Below, piece after piece: positions 12,246 through 20,722 of a stretch of DNA of 64,000 bases. Both the position numbers and the translations under genes were made by a program. The notes under the pieces were generated by a model that was not told the origin of the DNA, searched no databases, and saw nothing but the letters and a program-made list of their open reading frames with translations. Position 1 is the stretch's first letter; each line of letters opens with the position of its first letter. Origin of the DNA: DATKOF01 sp035524795 (GTDB lineage: Bacteria; Pseudomonadota; Gammaproteobacteria; Burkholderiales; SG8-41); the NCBI GenBank assembly GCA_035524795.1, contig DATKOF010000035.1, forward strand, positions 1 through 64,000, read 5' to 3'.

Positions 12246-12402
12246 ATTTCTCCGCTCGGCGCAATGAAATGATGTGGGGCCCGGTTGAGCGCTCGGCGTA
12301 AACCATTACGATAACTTCGCTGCCCAGAAGACCGAAAACGACCAACCGCTTCTCGCCGTAGGCGCGGCGAACATCCTCGCGCGTGATCGTGAAGTTGTCC
12401 CA
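12199..12402 (-). pseudogene. brnT: BrnT-type toxin remnant, N-terminally truncated
   Basis: Reading from about 12402 to the stop at 12199 gives 67 residues that match the middle and C-terminal part of BrnT: WDNFTITREDVRRAYGEKR, then VVFGLLGSEVIVMVYAER and HIISLRRAEKYEARYY. The usual first 25-40 residues, with the WDE and KH motifs, are absent. No in-frame ATG occurs before the central VIVMVY, and the frame continues upstream into AT-rich DNA without BrnT-like sequence; the other two frames do not supply the missing part either. It overlaps brnA, as intact brnTA pairs do. A rare start codon near 12405 giving a short product cannot be excluded. Confidence 0.65.
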
Positions 12403-12527
12403 GATATTAGAATGTCTTTGGTGACTTCGTACATAACAATAAGCATAATGATAAATTAATAATAAAAAAACAGACTAATGGTGAAAGTTACTCAGAAAAA
12501 ATAGCGGTTTATTTTTTATTATCACGT
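12403..12527. other. AT-rich spacer between the brnT remnant and the lipoprotein gene
   Basis: About 125 bases with long A and T runs, in sharp contrast to the flanking core genome. It contains an AT-only inverted repeat (aaaaaata at 12496-12503 and tatttttt at 12510-12517), which could be a weak terminator for the lipoprotein gene read on the minus strand. No gene is visible. Confidence 0.5.
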
Positions 12528-13007
12528 TTAATTGGTTGGCCTTTCAGCGTCTGTCGTTTCTTTCTTCACCGGAAAAGTAAGCGGATGATCCACATCTGGG
12601 ACTCCGTCGTTAATGGGGTAAAGTAGTGCCGATGGGACACAGATAACTTGCTTGCCAGCTTCAGCCTGTGCTTTGAAAGCGGCTGCCGCGGTAGCAAGGC
12701 TGGCAACGGATGTGATGGTTTCGGGAATTTTCGTATCGGTTTTCTGCCCGACGGAAGCTACCATTCCATTGGATAGCGTCGCGGATAATTCTGCCGAACC
12801 GTATCCGGACTCAAAGTCCATTGACTTTTTCTTATCCGGGAGGTTCACAACCGTTGCAGTCGTAATGCAGTCTTTCGTTGTTGAAATGAAAAGATATGGT
12901 TTCGGATCGAAGTAAGTAAGGCCCTGTTTGCCATCAAAGTCGATATGCGCGCATCCGGTCATCATGACTGCAATGACGAGGATCGATGGTGCTTTCAAAA
13001 TTCTCAT
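12528..13007 (-). CDS. Putative lipoprotein of unknown function
   Basis: A 159-residue protein with a clear lipoprotein signal: MRILKAPSILVIAVMMTGC, lipobox cysteine C19. ATG at 13007 is chosen because AGGGGC lies four bases upstream and the signal peptide begins there; a longer frame to 13106 would bury it. The mature part is polar, with FDPKPYLFISTTKDC early on, an Ala-rich stretch (about 115-125) and a second cysteine near CVPSALLYPINDG. I recognise no domain. Codon use is less GC-biased than in the neighbours, consistent with accessory origin. Probably attached to the inner leaflet of the outer membrane. Confidence 0.7.
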   Translation of the reverse strand: MRILKAPSILVIAVMMTGCAHIDFDGKQGLTYFDPKPYLFISTTKDCITTATVVNLPDKKKSMDFESGYGSAELSATLSNGMVASVGQKTDTKIPETITSVASLATAAAAFKAQAEAGKQVICVPSALLYPINDGVPDVDHPLTFPVKKETTDAERPTN

Positions 13008-13650
13008 GGGTGCCCCTAAACATTTGGGAAACGATTGACGCCCAACTAAAAGCAGCCTTTCTAAAATATGCAGAATTGCATCAAGCCCGGGCATAAAATT
13101 TATCAACGCCAGTTAATTTATTGATTCTAATAAGAGCAGATTTTTGGCGCTCCTTGGAGAATCGGCGCCGCCATACCAAAAGTGCTTATGCCGATTGAAT
13201 TAAACGCTTCATTTTGTTTCATGGCAATCTGCCGTTCGGCCTAGGCTTCCGGCACACTGATTATTGCCCCAGCCGCTGCGCCGGATCGCAGTTGGATTCC
13301 GGGATAACCGGAAAAGCCAGCAAAGCTGGCTTGCGGAAACAGGAGAAAGGGTAATTACTGTAAGATCAACGAATCAAACTATGTGACAACCACGACCGGC
13401 AGCCATAATGCCCCCGATATCCCGTCTCGGTAAACTAAACTCCTCCGAAAAGCCAGTTGAGTTTCCTTTTGCCGCCGGGGCGGGGCTCGATGTTTCCGTT
13501 GTCACCGTGGAAGATCCTTATCAGGCGCTTGACAACTTGATGGCGGCAGTCGAGGCGCTGTGTTCCGTCTGGCCTTCGCGGGCGGGATTCGTCGACGGCG
13601 GCAAGATGCTGCTCTGATCCCTGAGAGTTTCCTGAAGTCTGTTTCAAAAA
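13008..13650. other. Intergenic accessory DNA, no confident gene
   Basis: Apart from one doubtful short frame (13408-13617), nothing gene-like is visible. Small structures are present: a perfect hairpin aagccagc/gctggctt with a three-base loop at 13314-13332, next to TCCGG-GATAA-CCGGA at 13298-13312, neither followed by a T run. The base composition is intermediate between the AT-rich spacer on the left and glnD on the right. Confidence 0.5.
13408..13617 (+). CDS. Possible small hypothetical protein (69 residues)
   Basis: A short open frame ending in LDNLMAAVEALCSVWPSRAG and DGGKMLL. This tail resembles the C-termini of short hypothetical proteins found scattered in proteobacterial genomes, often beside repeats, so it may be a remnant. 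The third codon position becomes GC-rich only in the second half. There is no clear ribosome site. It could equally be non-coding. Confidence 0.3.
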   Translation: MPPISRLGKLNSSEKPVEFPFAAGAGLDVSVVTVEDPYQALDNLMAAVEALCSVWPSRAGFVDGGKMLL

Positions 13651-13747
13651 TCTCCCTCACCCTGACCCTCTCCCGACGGGAGCCCTTCGGGCCTCCCTCA
13701 TCCCCGTCCCTTCTCCCGGAGGGAGAAGGGACGGGGATGAGGGAGGC
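13651..13747. repeat. Palindromic repeat with perfect 27-base arms
   Basis: The arms 13691-13717 and 13721-13747 are exact reverse complements around a three-base loop. To the left, 13652-13673 is an imperfect direct copy of the left arm (TCCCTCACCCTGACCCTCTC against TCCCTCATCCCCGTCCCTTC), followed by two small GC hairpins (CTCCC-GA-CGGGAG and GCCCTTCGGGC). The element lies between a doubtful frame and the 3' end of glnD, the usual place for dispersed REP-like repeats. Read on the minus strand, the structure ends in GAGATTTTTG, so it could also terminate glnD transcription. Confidence 0.75.
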
Positions 13748-13786
13748 AACGTCAGAACGTATTGCCGCTGCCCAGTGGCTGCGTTG

Positions 13787-16375
13787 TCATTGGCCCAACC
13801 GTTGCGCCAGTTCGCTTTCCAGCCGCACCACGGTGCGCGGGTTGTTCAGCGCATCGCCGTTGATCAGAAACACGTCCTCGGCGCGGTCGCCGAGCGTGTT
13901 GATCTTGGCGGTATGTAAATTGATGTCGAAGTCGAGTAGGCAGCGCGCGACGCGCGACAGCAGGCCGGGGCGGTCGCCGGCGATCACCGACAGCACCTTG
14001 TAGCTGCCGCGCTCGTCGTCGGCGATGCTGACATCGGGCGTGATCGGGAAATGCCGCAACTGGCGGCTGAGGCGTCCCTGCACCGGCGCTTCCAGCGGCG
14101 GCGCTTCCCGCAGCGCGCGGCCGAGTTCATACTCGACGTAGGCGATCAGGTCGCGGTACTGCGGCTTCTTGTTGTTCGGATCGACGATCTGGAAGCTGTC
14201 GAGCACGTAGCCGTGGCGCGTGGTGCAGACCTTGGCCTCGACGATCGAGTAGCTGATGCGCTCGAAGAAACTGCAGATGCGGGCGAACACGTCCTTGCGG
14301 TCCGGCGCGTAGATCATTACCTGTAATCCTTCGCCGGCGGGCGAGATGCGCGCCTTGACCACCGGCTCCGCCGGCGCCGGGCGGTAGGCGAGCAGGCGCG
14401 TATGCCAGGCGATTTCATCGGCGTCGTGGCGCAGGAAATAGGAAGTGTCGAACTGCCTCCATAGTTCCCCGTACGAACCGCTGTCGATCGCATAGAGGCG
14501 CAGCTTGGCGCGCGCCGCTTCCTGCCGCTGCTGCATGCTTTCTTCCAGTGACTGCGCGCCGCTGCCGCCGAGCCGGCGATGCGCGGCGCGGAACAGGTCT
14601 TCCAGCAGTTTGGCTTTCCACGCGCTCCACACCTTGGGGCTGGTGCCGCGAATGTCGGCGACGGTCAGCAAATAGAGTGCAGTCAGCCGGCGTTCGTCGC
14701 CGACGTGTTCGGCGAAGCGTTGCACAACTTCGGGATCGGAGATGTCCTGCTTCTGCGCGGTCGCCGACATCAACAGATGATTTTCCACCAGCCACGCCAC
14801 CAGTGCGGCGTCCTCGCGCGCCAGCCCGTGTTCGCGGCAGAAGCGCAGCGCATCCAGCTTGCCGAGTTCGGAATGATCGCCGCCGCGTCCCTTGGCGATG
14901 TCGTGGAACAGTCCGCCCAGATATAGCACCTCGGGCCGCGCGAAGCCGCTCATCAGCCGGCTGCACAGCGGAAATTCATGCGCGAATTCCGGCACTGCGA
15001 AGCGCCGCAGGTTGCGCATCACTTTCAGGATGTGTTCGTCCACCGTATAGACGTGATAGAGGTCGTGCTGCATCTGGCCGATCACGCGGCCGAACGCCGG
15101 GATGTAACGTCCGAGCACGCCGTACTGATGCATCCGGCGCAGCTCGCGCGTGACACGCGCCGGCGCGCGCAGGATCTGCATGAAGCGCGCGCGGTTTTCC
15201 GGATCGCGTCGGAACGCGGGATTGATGCCGTCGCTGGCGCGCCACAGCGCGCGCAGCGTGCTGGCGGCGATGCCTTTCAGTTCCGGGCGCTGCTGCAGCA
15301 GCACGAATGCTTCCAGCAGCGCGCCCGGTTCGCGGCGGAACAGATTTTCGTCCGCCGCTTCGAGCAGTTCGTTGCGAATCCGGAAATGCGCGTTGAGTTC
15401 GCGCACCGTATCGTCGCGCGGCGGCGCAATCATCGCGCCGAGGTTCTGCAGCACGATGGTATTGATCTGGCGCACCTCCATCGCGGTGCGGTAGAAATCC
15501 TGCATCAGGTGTTCGCTGGCGCGGCGGTGCGCGGAATCGCGGTAGCCGAGCTGGGAGGCGAGCGTGGCCTGCACATCGAACACCAGCCGTTCTTCGCGCT
15601 GCTGTGTCAGGTAATGCAGACGGATGCGCAGGTTCTGCAGAAACGTTTCATGGCGGCGCAGTCGGGCCGCTTCGCTGCGCGTGATGATGCCGTGCGCGAC
15701 GAGATCGCTCCAGCGCGTGCCGATGCCGGCGGCCTGGCTGATCCACAGGATGTTGTGCAGGTCGCGCAGTCCGCCGGGACACTCCTTGATATTGGGTTCG
15801 AGGTTGGTGTCCTGATAGTGTGCGTGGCGCTGTTCCTGTTCGAACAGCTTGGCGCGGTAAAACTGCCGGGGGTCGAGCGTGTGTTCGAACTTTTTCTGAA
15901 ACTCCGCGAACAGCCGGCAGTTGCCGGCCAGCGGGCGCGCCTCAAGCAGACTGGTCTGCACCGTGACGTCGCGCTCTGACATCGCGATGCAGTCGTCGAT
16001 GGTGCGCACGCTGTGGCCGACTTCGAGGCCGATGTCCCACAGCATGCCGATGAACTGCTCGATCGGCGCGTCGGAAACGGCATCCCGCACCAGGATCAGC
16101 AGATCGATGTCGGAATGCGGGTAAAGCCGGCCGCTGCCGTAGCCGCCGACTGCAGCCAGCGCGAGTTCCGCCGGCATGCCGAGCCGTTGCCACACCTCGG
16201 ACAACTGGGTATCGAGCAGTTGCCGCTGGCGGCGCAATAACTCGGCGGCGGAACGCGATTCGAAATAGCGGTTGCGCAACCGTTCGCGCTGCTCAGACAG
16301 CCGCGCGCGCCAGCGCGCGGACTGCTGCTGCGCATCCTGCCCGGCGGCGTCCAGCGCGAGCGTCGGTTCATTCAT
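13787..16375 (-). CDS. glnD: Bifunctional uridylyltransferase/uridylyl-removing enzyme GlnD
   Basis: The glutamine sensor of nitrogen control: it uridylylates PII when glutamine is low and removes UMP when glutamine is high. The 862 residues are typical. Domains in order: a nucleotidyltransferase with GGYGSGRLYPHSDIDLLIL (about 76-94), a helical linker, an HD hydrolase with the metal pair H491-D492 in LFHDIAKGRGGDHSELG, and two C-terminal ACT domains, the first around VMIYAPDRKDVFARICSFFE and the second around SVIAGDRPGLLSRVARCL. Its start overlaps the end of map by eight bases, indicating one transcript. Confidence 0.98.
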   Translation of the reverse strand: MNEPTLALDAAGQDAQQQSARWRARLSEQRERLRNRYFESRSAAELLRRQRQLLDTQLSEVWQRLGMPAELALAAVGGYGSGRLYPHSDIDLLILVRDAVSDAPIEQFIGMLWDIGLEVGHSVRTIDDCIAMSERDVTVQTSLLEARPLAGNCRLFAEFQKKFEHTLDPRQFYRAKLFEQEQRHAHYQDTNLEPNIKECPGGLRDLHNILWISQAAGIGTRWSDLVAHGIITRSEAARLRRHETFLQNLRIRLHYLTQQREERLVFDVQATLASQLGYRDSAHRRASEHLMQDFYRTAMEVRQINTIVLQNLGAMIAPPRDDTVRELNAHFRIRNELLEAADENLFRREPGALLEAFVLLQQRPELKGIAASTLRALWRASDGINPAFRRDPENRARFMQILRAPARVTRELRRMHQYGVLGRYIPAFGRVIGQMQHDLYHVYTVDEHILKVMRNLRRFAVPEFAHEFPLCSRLMSGFARPEVLYLGGLFHDIAKGRGGDHSELGKLDALRFCREHGLAREDAALVAWLVENHLLMSATAQKQDISDPEVVQRFAEHVGDERRLTALYLLTVADIRGTSPKVWSAWKAKLLEDLFRAAHRRLGGSGAQSLEESMQQRQEAARAKLRLYAIDSGSYGELWRQFDTSYFLRHDADEIAWHTRLLAYRPAPAEPVVKARISPAGEGLQVMIYAPDRKDVFARICSFFERISYSIVEAKVCTTRHGYVLDSFQIVDPNNKKPQYRDLIAYVEYELGRALREAPPLEAPVQGRLSRQLRHFPITPDVSIADDERGSYKVLSVIAGDRPGLLSRVARCLLDFDINLHTAKINTLGDRAEDVFLINGDALNNPRTVVRLESELAQRLGQ

Positions 16376-17174
16376 TGCGGATGAAGTCCGGCGGCGGTGG
16401 AGATTGCGCCGACTGCGTCAGCACCTCGAATCCGTGCGGCGTGACCAGCACCGTGTGCTCCCACTGCGCGGACAGGCTGTGGTCCTTGGTCACCACCGTC
16501 CAGCCGTCGGCAAGCTGGCGGATCGGCGCGGCGCCGGCGTTGATCATCGGCTCGACGGTGAACGTCATGCCCGCTTCCAGCACGACGCCAGTGCCGGGCT
16601 GACCGTAGTGCAGCACCTGCGGGTCTTCGTGGAAGCGGCGGCCGATGCCGTGGCCGCAGAATTCGCGCACCACGCTGAATCCATGTTCCTCGGCATAGTT
16701 CTGGATCGCGTGTCCGATGTCGCCGAGCCGGACGCCGGCGCGCACCTTGCTGATGCCGTGCCACATGCAGTCGTAGGTGATTTCGCACAGACGCTCCGCC
16801 TGCACCGACGGCTGACCGACGTAGAACATGCGGCTGGTGTCGCCGTGCCAGCCATCCTTGATGATGGTGATGTCAATGTTGACGATGTCGCCGGCCTTAA
16901 GTTTCTTTTCGCCGGGCACGCCATGGCAGACCACGTGGTTGACCGAAGTGCAGATCGACTTGGGGTAGGGCGGATAGCCGGGCGGCGCGTAGCCGAGGGG
17001 CGCCGGCACCGTGTGCTGCACGTTGACGATGTAGTCGTGGCACAGCCGGTCGAGCTCACCGGTGGTGACGCCGGGTTTGACGTGCGGCGCGATGAAATCG
17101 AGCACTTCGGCCGCCAGCCGGCCGGCGGTGCGCATTTTCCCGATTTCTTCCGGCCGCTTGATCGTGATGTTCAT
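16368..17174 (-). CDS. map: Methionine aminopeptidase, type I
   Basis: Removes the initiator methionine after deformylation. The 268-residue, type I enzyme shows all five metal-ligand contexts: NIDITIIKDGWHGDTSRMF (two Asp), GHGIGRRFHEDP (His), FTVEPMIN (Glu) and WEHTVLV (Glu). It has no N-terminal extension. It is divergent from rpsB, a very common proteobacterial arrangement, and is transcribed with glnD. The C-terminal tail SPPPPDFIRNE is extra and proline-rich. Confidence 0.98.
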   Translation of the reverse strand: MNITIKRPEEIGKMRTAGRLAAEVLDFIAPHVKPGVTTGELDRLCHDYIVNVQHTVPAPLGYAPPGYPPYPKSICTSVNHVVCHGVPGEKKLKAGDIVNIDITIIKDGWHGDTSRMFYVGQPSVQAERLCEITYDCMWHGISKVRAGVRLGDIGHAIQNYAEEHGFSVVREFCGHGIGRRFHEDPQVLHYGQPGTGVVLEAGMTFTVEPMINAGAAPIRQLADGWTVVTKDHSLSAQWEHTVLVTPHGFEVLTQSAQSPPPPDFIRNE

Positions 17175-17285
17175 AACGGATCGATGCCAATCATAACGGG
17201 TTCAAAAAGGTGGGGATTCTATGCTGATTTACCAGTGCTTGAAATGCGTCCGGCCGGCGGCGGGCTGCCGGCAGGTTGAGCGAAA

Positions 17286-17569
17286 ATCTTCAAGAGTCCA
17301 TAACATAATGAAACGTGCGTGCGTTGCCTGTCCCAACGCGGCGGATGCCGGGCGCGCGACGCCGGTCGTAGCCGGTCTACGAAGCCAAGGAGCGCAACGC
17401 CGCAGCCGCCCGTTGGGACGGCAACCCGCCGGGCTGGCCGCGATTTTGGCCAATCGCTTTGTCGCAAACCGCTGGCTTGGAATGGCCAAGCGGCGCGTCT
17501 TGCTTCGCGCGCTCGCCCAAAATCGTGTCAGCGCATCGCACGTTTCATTATGTTACGGGCTCTAAAGAT
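17286..17569. repeat. Nested inverted-repeat element in the map-rpsB intergenic region
   Basis: The 523-base gap between map and rpsB has no gene but holds a highly organised element. Outer arms 17286-17322 and 17533-17569 pair over about 37 positions with few mismatches; both share the 19-base core TAACATAATGAAACGTGCG. Inside lie stem B (17323-17338 with 17411-17425), its continuation (17338-17343 with 17398-17403), a tip hairpin (tcgtag 17366-17371 with ctacga 17377-17382), stem C (17441-17449 with 17517-17525) and a hairpin within it (17475-17480 with 17486-17491). The stems nest without conflict, as in a folded RNA or a MITE-like insertion. No target-site duplication was found. The rest of the gap, 17175-17285, shows nothing clear. 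Confidence 0.7.
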
Positions 17570-17577
17570 GATATAAT
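17548..17577 (+). promoter_or_regulatory. Extended -10 promoter for rpsB
   Basis: TATAAT at 17572-17577 is preceded by TG at 17569-17570 with one base between, forming an extended -10 box. A weak -35 candidate TTATGT lies at 17548-17553 (spacer 18), inside the right arm of the inverted-repeat element. Transcription would begin near 17584, giving a leader of about 115 bases before rpsB. In many bacteria this leader binds S2 for feedback; the paired segments GCGGCGGATGGCGG/CCGCC here may serve that, which is inference. Confidence 0.6.
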
Positions 17578-17697
17578 TATGCGCTTTTTGAAAACGCCGC
17601 CCGGCAGTTGGCGGCAAATACACACATCCGCCACGGTCAGGGTGCCCGGCAACGGGTCGAATGCGGCGGATGGCGGACCAACCCTAACGGAGCAACG

Positions 17698-18450
17698 ATG
17701 GCAACTAGCATGCGTGAAATGCTGGAGTGTGGCGTCCATTTCGGGCACCAGACCCGGTTCTGGAATCCCCGGATGGCCCCCTATATCTTCGGCCATCGCA
17801 ACAAAATCCACATCATCAATCTCGAGAAGACACTGGCGCTGTACCAGGAAGCGCTCGGCTTTGTGCGGCAGCTGGCTGCCAACAAGGGCGTGATCCTGTT
17901 TGTCGGCACCAAGCGTCAGGCGCGCGAAATCATCCGCGAAGAGGCGCAGCGCTGCGGTTCTCCCTACGTCGATCACCGCTGGCTCGGCGGCATGCTGACC
18001 AACTACAAGACCGTCAAGCAGTCGATCAAGCGGCTGAAGGACATGGAGGCGATGGCGCAGGACGGTTCTCTGGACAGACTGCCCAAGAAGGAAGCGCTTA
18101 ATTATCAGCGCGAAATCGTCAAGCTGGATCGCAGCCTGGGCGGAATCAAGGACATGAGCGGTCTGCCCGACGCGCTGTTCGTGATCGACGTCGGCTATCA
18201 CAAGGGCGCGATCTCGGAAGCTAGGAAGCTCGGCATTCCGATCATCGCGGTGGTTGACACCAATCATGACCCCGACGGCATCGACTACGTGATTCCCGGC
18301 AACGACGACTCGAGCCGCGCGATCCAGCTTTACGCGCGTGGCGTTGCCGACGCGGTGCTGGAAGGTCGCAGCCGGATCATCAACGAGATCGTCGGCGGCG
18401 GCGAAGACGAGTTCGTCGAAGTGGAAGAGAACACCGAGGCCGCCACCTGA
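17698..18450 (+). CDS. rpsB: 30S ribosomal protein S2
   Basis: Ribosomal protein S2, which binds the 30S head-body junction late in assembly with S1. The 250 residues are normal length. [20 protein letters not shown] is the family N-terminus and fixes the ATG at 17698, behind GGAG; longer frames upstream are leader sequence. [20 protein letters not shown] and [19 protein letters not shown] are diagnostic. It heads the rpsB-tsf-pyrH-frr cluster and is separated from tsf by a terminator-like hairpin. Confidence 0.99.
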   Translation: MATSMREMLECGVHFGHQTRFWNPRMAPYIFGHRNKIHIINLEKTLALYQEALGFVRQLAANKGVILFVGTKRQAREIIREEAQRCGSPYVDHRWLGGMLTNYKTVKQSIKRLKDMEAMAQDGSLDRLPKKEALNYQREIVKLDRSLGGIKDMSGLPDALFVIDVGYHKGAISEARKLGIPIIAVVDTNHDPDGIDYVIPGNDDSSRAIQLYARGVADAVLEGRSRIINEIVGGGEDEFVEVEENTEAAT

Positions 18451-18475
18451 ACGGCCGGGTTGCCTGCCGGACATG

Positions 18476-18499
18476 AAAGGGGCGTTTGCCCCTTTTTTT
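18476..18499 (+). terminator. Intrinsic terminator or attenuator between rpsB and tsf
   Basis: GGGGC (18479-18483), loop GTTT, GCCCC (18488-18492), then seven T residues. It is a short but canonical rho-independent structure, 26 bases after the rpsB stop and 19 before tsf. A partial terminator here is known from other proteobacteria, where it lets S2 be made in excess over elongation factor Ts. Confidence 0.85.
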
Positions 18500-18517
18500 G
18501 AATATTCTGGAGCGAAA

Positions 18518-19423
18518 ATGGCGGAAATCACCGCGACAATGGTCAAGGAACTGCGCGACAAGACCGACGCGCCGATGATGGAGTGCAAGAAAGCGCTGGC
18601 CGAGGCCGGCGGCGATCTGGCCAAAGCGGAAGAAGTGCTGCGCATCAAGCTCGGCAACAAGGCCAGCAAGGCGGCGGCGCGCGTCGCCGCGGAAGGCGTG
18701 GTCGCGGTCTACGTTTCCGCCGACGCCAAACTCGGCGCGATACTGGAAGTCAACTGCGAAACCGATTTCGTCGCCAAGAACGAGGACTTTCTCGTGTTCG
18801 CGAAAAAAACGGCGGAACTGGTGGCGACGCGCAATCCGTCCGACGTGGCGGCGCTGTCGGCGTTGCCGCTCGACGGTGTCCCGGTCGAGGAAGCGCGCAA
18901 GGCGCTGGTCGGGAAAATCGGCGAGAACCTGTCGCTGCGGCGCTTTGCGCGGATCGCCGCGCAGGGCCAGCTGGTGTCTTATGTGCACGGCGGCGCCAGG
19001 GTCGGCGTGCTGCTCGACATCAGCGGCGGGGACGCAGCGCTGGGCAAGGATGTCGCGATGCACATCGCGGCGATCAAGCCGGCGGCGTTGTCGAAAGGGC
19101 AGATTTCCGCCGACGTCATCGCGCGCGAGCGTACGATCGCGCAGGCCAAAGCGGCGGAGTCCGGCAAGCCCGCCAACATCGTCGAAAAGATGGTCGAAGG
19201 CAGCGTGCAGAAATTCCTGAAGGAAATCACGCTGCTCGGCCAGCCGTTCGTCAAGGACGACAAGCTGACCGTCGAACAACTGCTGAAAAGCCGGAACGCG
19301 CGGGTCAACGCATTCGTGCTTTACGTGGTCGGCGAAGGCATCGAGAAGCGCAAGGATGATTTCGTGGCCGAGGTGATGGCGCAGGCCGGCCAGGCCGGAG
19401 GCAGGGAAGGCGTCAAGGCCTGA
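18518..19423 (+). CDS. tsf: Elongation factor Ts
   Basis: The guanine-nucleotide exchange factor for EF-Tu. The 301-residue protein begins with a UBA-like domain, [20 protein letters not shown], and the contact motif [14 protein letters not shown]. The core has the exchange residues in [16 protein letters not shown] and the dimerisation region further on. ATG at 18518 follows CTGGAG by six bases and lies just after the terminator hairpin. pyrH starts three bases after its stop. Confidence 0.99.
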   Translation: MAEITATMVKELRDKTDAPMMECKKALAEAGGDLAKAEEVLRIKLGNKASKAAARVAAEGVVAVYVSADAKLGAILEVNCETDFVAKNEDFLVFAKKTAELVATRNPSDVAALSALPLDGVPVEEARKALVGKIGENLSLRRFARIAAQGQLVSYVHGGARVGVLLDISGGDAALGKDVAMHIAAIKPAALSKGQISADVIARERTIAQAKAAESGKPANIVEKMVEGSVQKFLKEITLLGQPFVKDDKLTVEQLLKSRNARVNAFVLYVVGEGIEKRKDDFVAEVMAQAGQAGGREGVKA

Positions 19424-19426
19424 GCG

Positions 19427-20146
19427 ATGTCCGGTCAGCCTGCCTACAAGCGTGTTCTGCTCAAACTCAGCGGCGAAGCGCTGATGGGGGATGACAGTTA
19501 CGGCATCAATCGGCCGACGATCGAGCGCATCGTCGCCGAAATCTCGGAAGTCGTCGATCTCGGCGTCGAGGTTGCGGTGGTCATCGGTGGCGGCAACATC
19601 TTCCGCGGCGTGACTTCGGCGGCGGCCGGCATGGACCGCGCGACCGCCGACTACATCGGCATGCTGGCGACGGTGATGAATGCGCTGGCGTTGCAGGACG
19701 CGATGCGCCGCGTCAATCTGGTCAGCCGTGTGCAGTCGGCGCTCAACATCGAACAGGTCGCTGAACCGTACATCCGGGGCAAGGCGATGCGTTATCTGGA
19801 GGAAGGCAAAGTCGTCATCTTTGCGGCCGGCACCGGCAATCCCTTTTTCACGACCGACACCGCGGCCGCGCTGCGCGGGATGGAGATGAACGTGAATCTG
19901 GTGCTGAAAGCGACCAAGGTTGACGGCGTCTATACCGAGGATCCGCGCATCAACCCGCAGGCGACGCGTTACCAGAACGTGACGTTCGATGAGGCGATCA
20001 TAAAGAAATTGAAGGTGATGGACGCCACTGCGCTTACGCTGTGCCGCGACCAGAAACTTCCGATCAACGTATTCAGTATCTTCAAGGCCGGGGCGCTCAA
20101 GCGCGTGGTAACCGGCCATGACGAAGGCACCCTCGTTCATTCCTAG
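19427..20146 (+). CDS. pyrH: UMP kinase
   Basis: Phosphorylates UMP to UDP in pyrimidine nucleotide synthesis; the bacterial enzyme is a hexamer of the amino-acid-kinase fold, activated by GTP and inhibited by UTP. The 239 residues include [10 protein letters not shown] (phosphate loop), IGGGNIFRG, and the nucleotide-site phrases [17 protein letters not shown] and [13 protein letters not shown]. Position between tsf and frr is the standard order. Confidence 0.99.
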   Translation: MSGQPAYKRVLLKLSGEALMGDDSYGINRPTIERIVAEISEVVDLGVEVAVVIGGGNIFRGVTSAAAGMDRATADYIGMLATVMNALALQDAMRRVNLVSRVQSALNIEQVAEPYIRGKAMRYLEEGKVVIFAAGTGNPFFTTDTAAALRGMEMNVNLVLKATKVDGVYTEDPRINPQATRYQNVTFDEAIIKKLKVMDATALTLCRDQKLPINVFSIFKAGALKRVVTGHDEGTLVHS

Positions 20147-20156
20147 CCGGGGAACC

Positions 20157-20714
20157 ATGACCGCCGACATCAAAAAATCCGCCGAACAGAAGATGAAGAA
20201 GACACTGGAGACGCTGAAAACGGATCTCGGCAAGGTGCGTACCGGCCGCGCCCACGCCGGGCTGCTCGACCATGTGCAGGTCGATTACTACGGCGCGCTG
20301 ACACCGATCAACCAGGTCGCCAACGTCACCCTGCTCGACGCGCGCACCATCGGCGTCACGCCGTGGGAAAAACAGCTGACGAACGCAATCGAAAAGGCGA
20401 TTCGCGAGTCCGACCTCGGCCTCAACCCGGCGACGACCGGCGATACGGTGCGGGTGCCGATGCCGGCGCTGACCGAAGAGCGCCGCCGCGATCTGATCAA
20501 GATCGTGCGCGGCGAGGCGGAAAACGCACGCGTCGCGGTGCGCAACATCCGCCGCGATGCCAACAACCATCTGAAGGATCTGCTGAAGCAGAAAAAAATC
20601 GCCGAGGACGAAGAGCGTCGCGCGCAGGACGAAGTGCAGAAACTGACCGACCGCCACATCGCGGAAATCGACAAGCTGCTGGCCGCGAAAGAGGCCGATC
20701 TGATCGCGGTATGA
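20157..20714 (+). CDS. frr: Ribosome recycling factor
   Basis: Splits the post-termination ribosome together with EF-G. The 185-residue protein has the three-helix-bundle pattern. Signatures are [20 protein letters not shown] near the N-terminus and [20 protein letters not shown]. The ATG at 20157 gives [18 protein letters not shown], the usual beginning. A longer frame from 20118 would overlap pyrH. A GGGGAACC stretch before the ATG serves as ribosome site. Confidence 0.98.
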   Translation: MTADIKKSAEQKMKKTLETLKTDLGKVRTGRAHAGLLDHVQVDYYGALTPINQVANVTLLDARTIGVTPWEKQLTNAIEKAIRESDLGLNPATTGDTVRVPMPALTEERRRDLIKIVRGEAENARVAVRNIRRDANNHLKDLLKQKKIAEDEERRAQDEVQKLTDRHIAEIDKLLAAKEADLIAV

Positions 20715-20722
20715 GGGGAACG

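Noticed and set aside
13314..13332. Hairpin aagccagc/gctggctt as a terminator
   Set aside because: No T run on either strand and no gene end nearby.
17221..17565. Short open frames on both strands with the repeated ending HVSLCYGL
   Set aside because: They come from reading the inverted-repeat arms in several frames, not from a protein.
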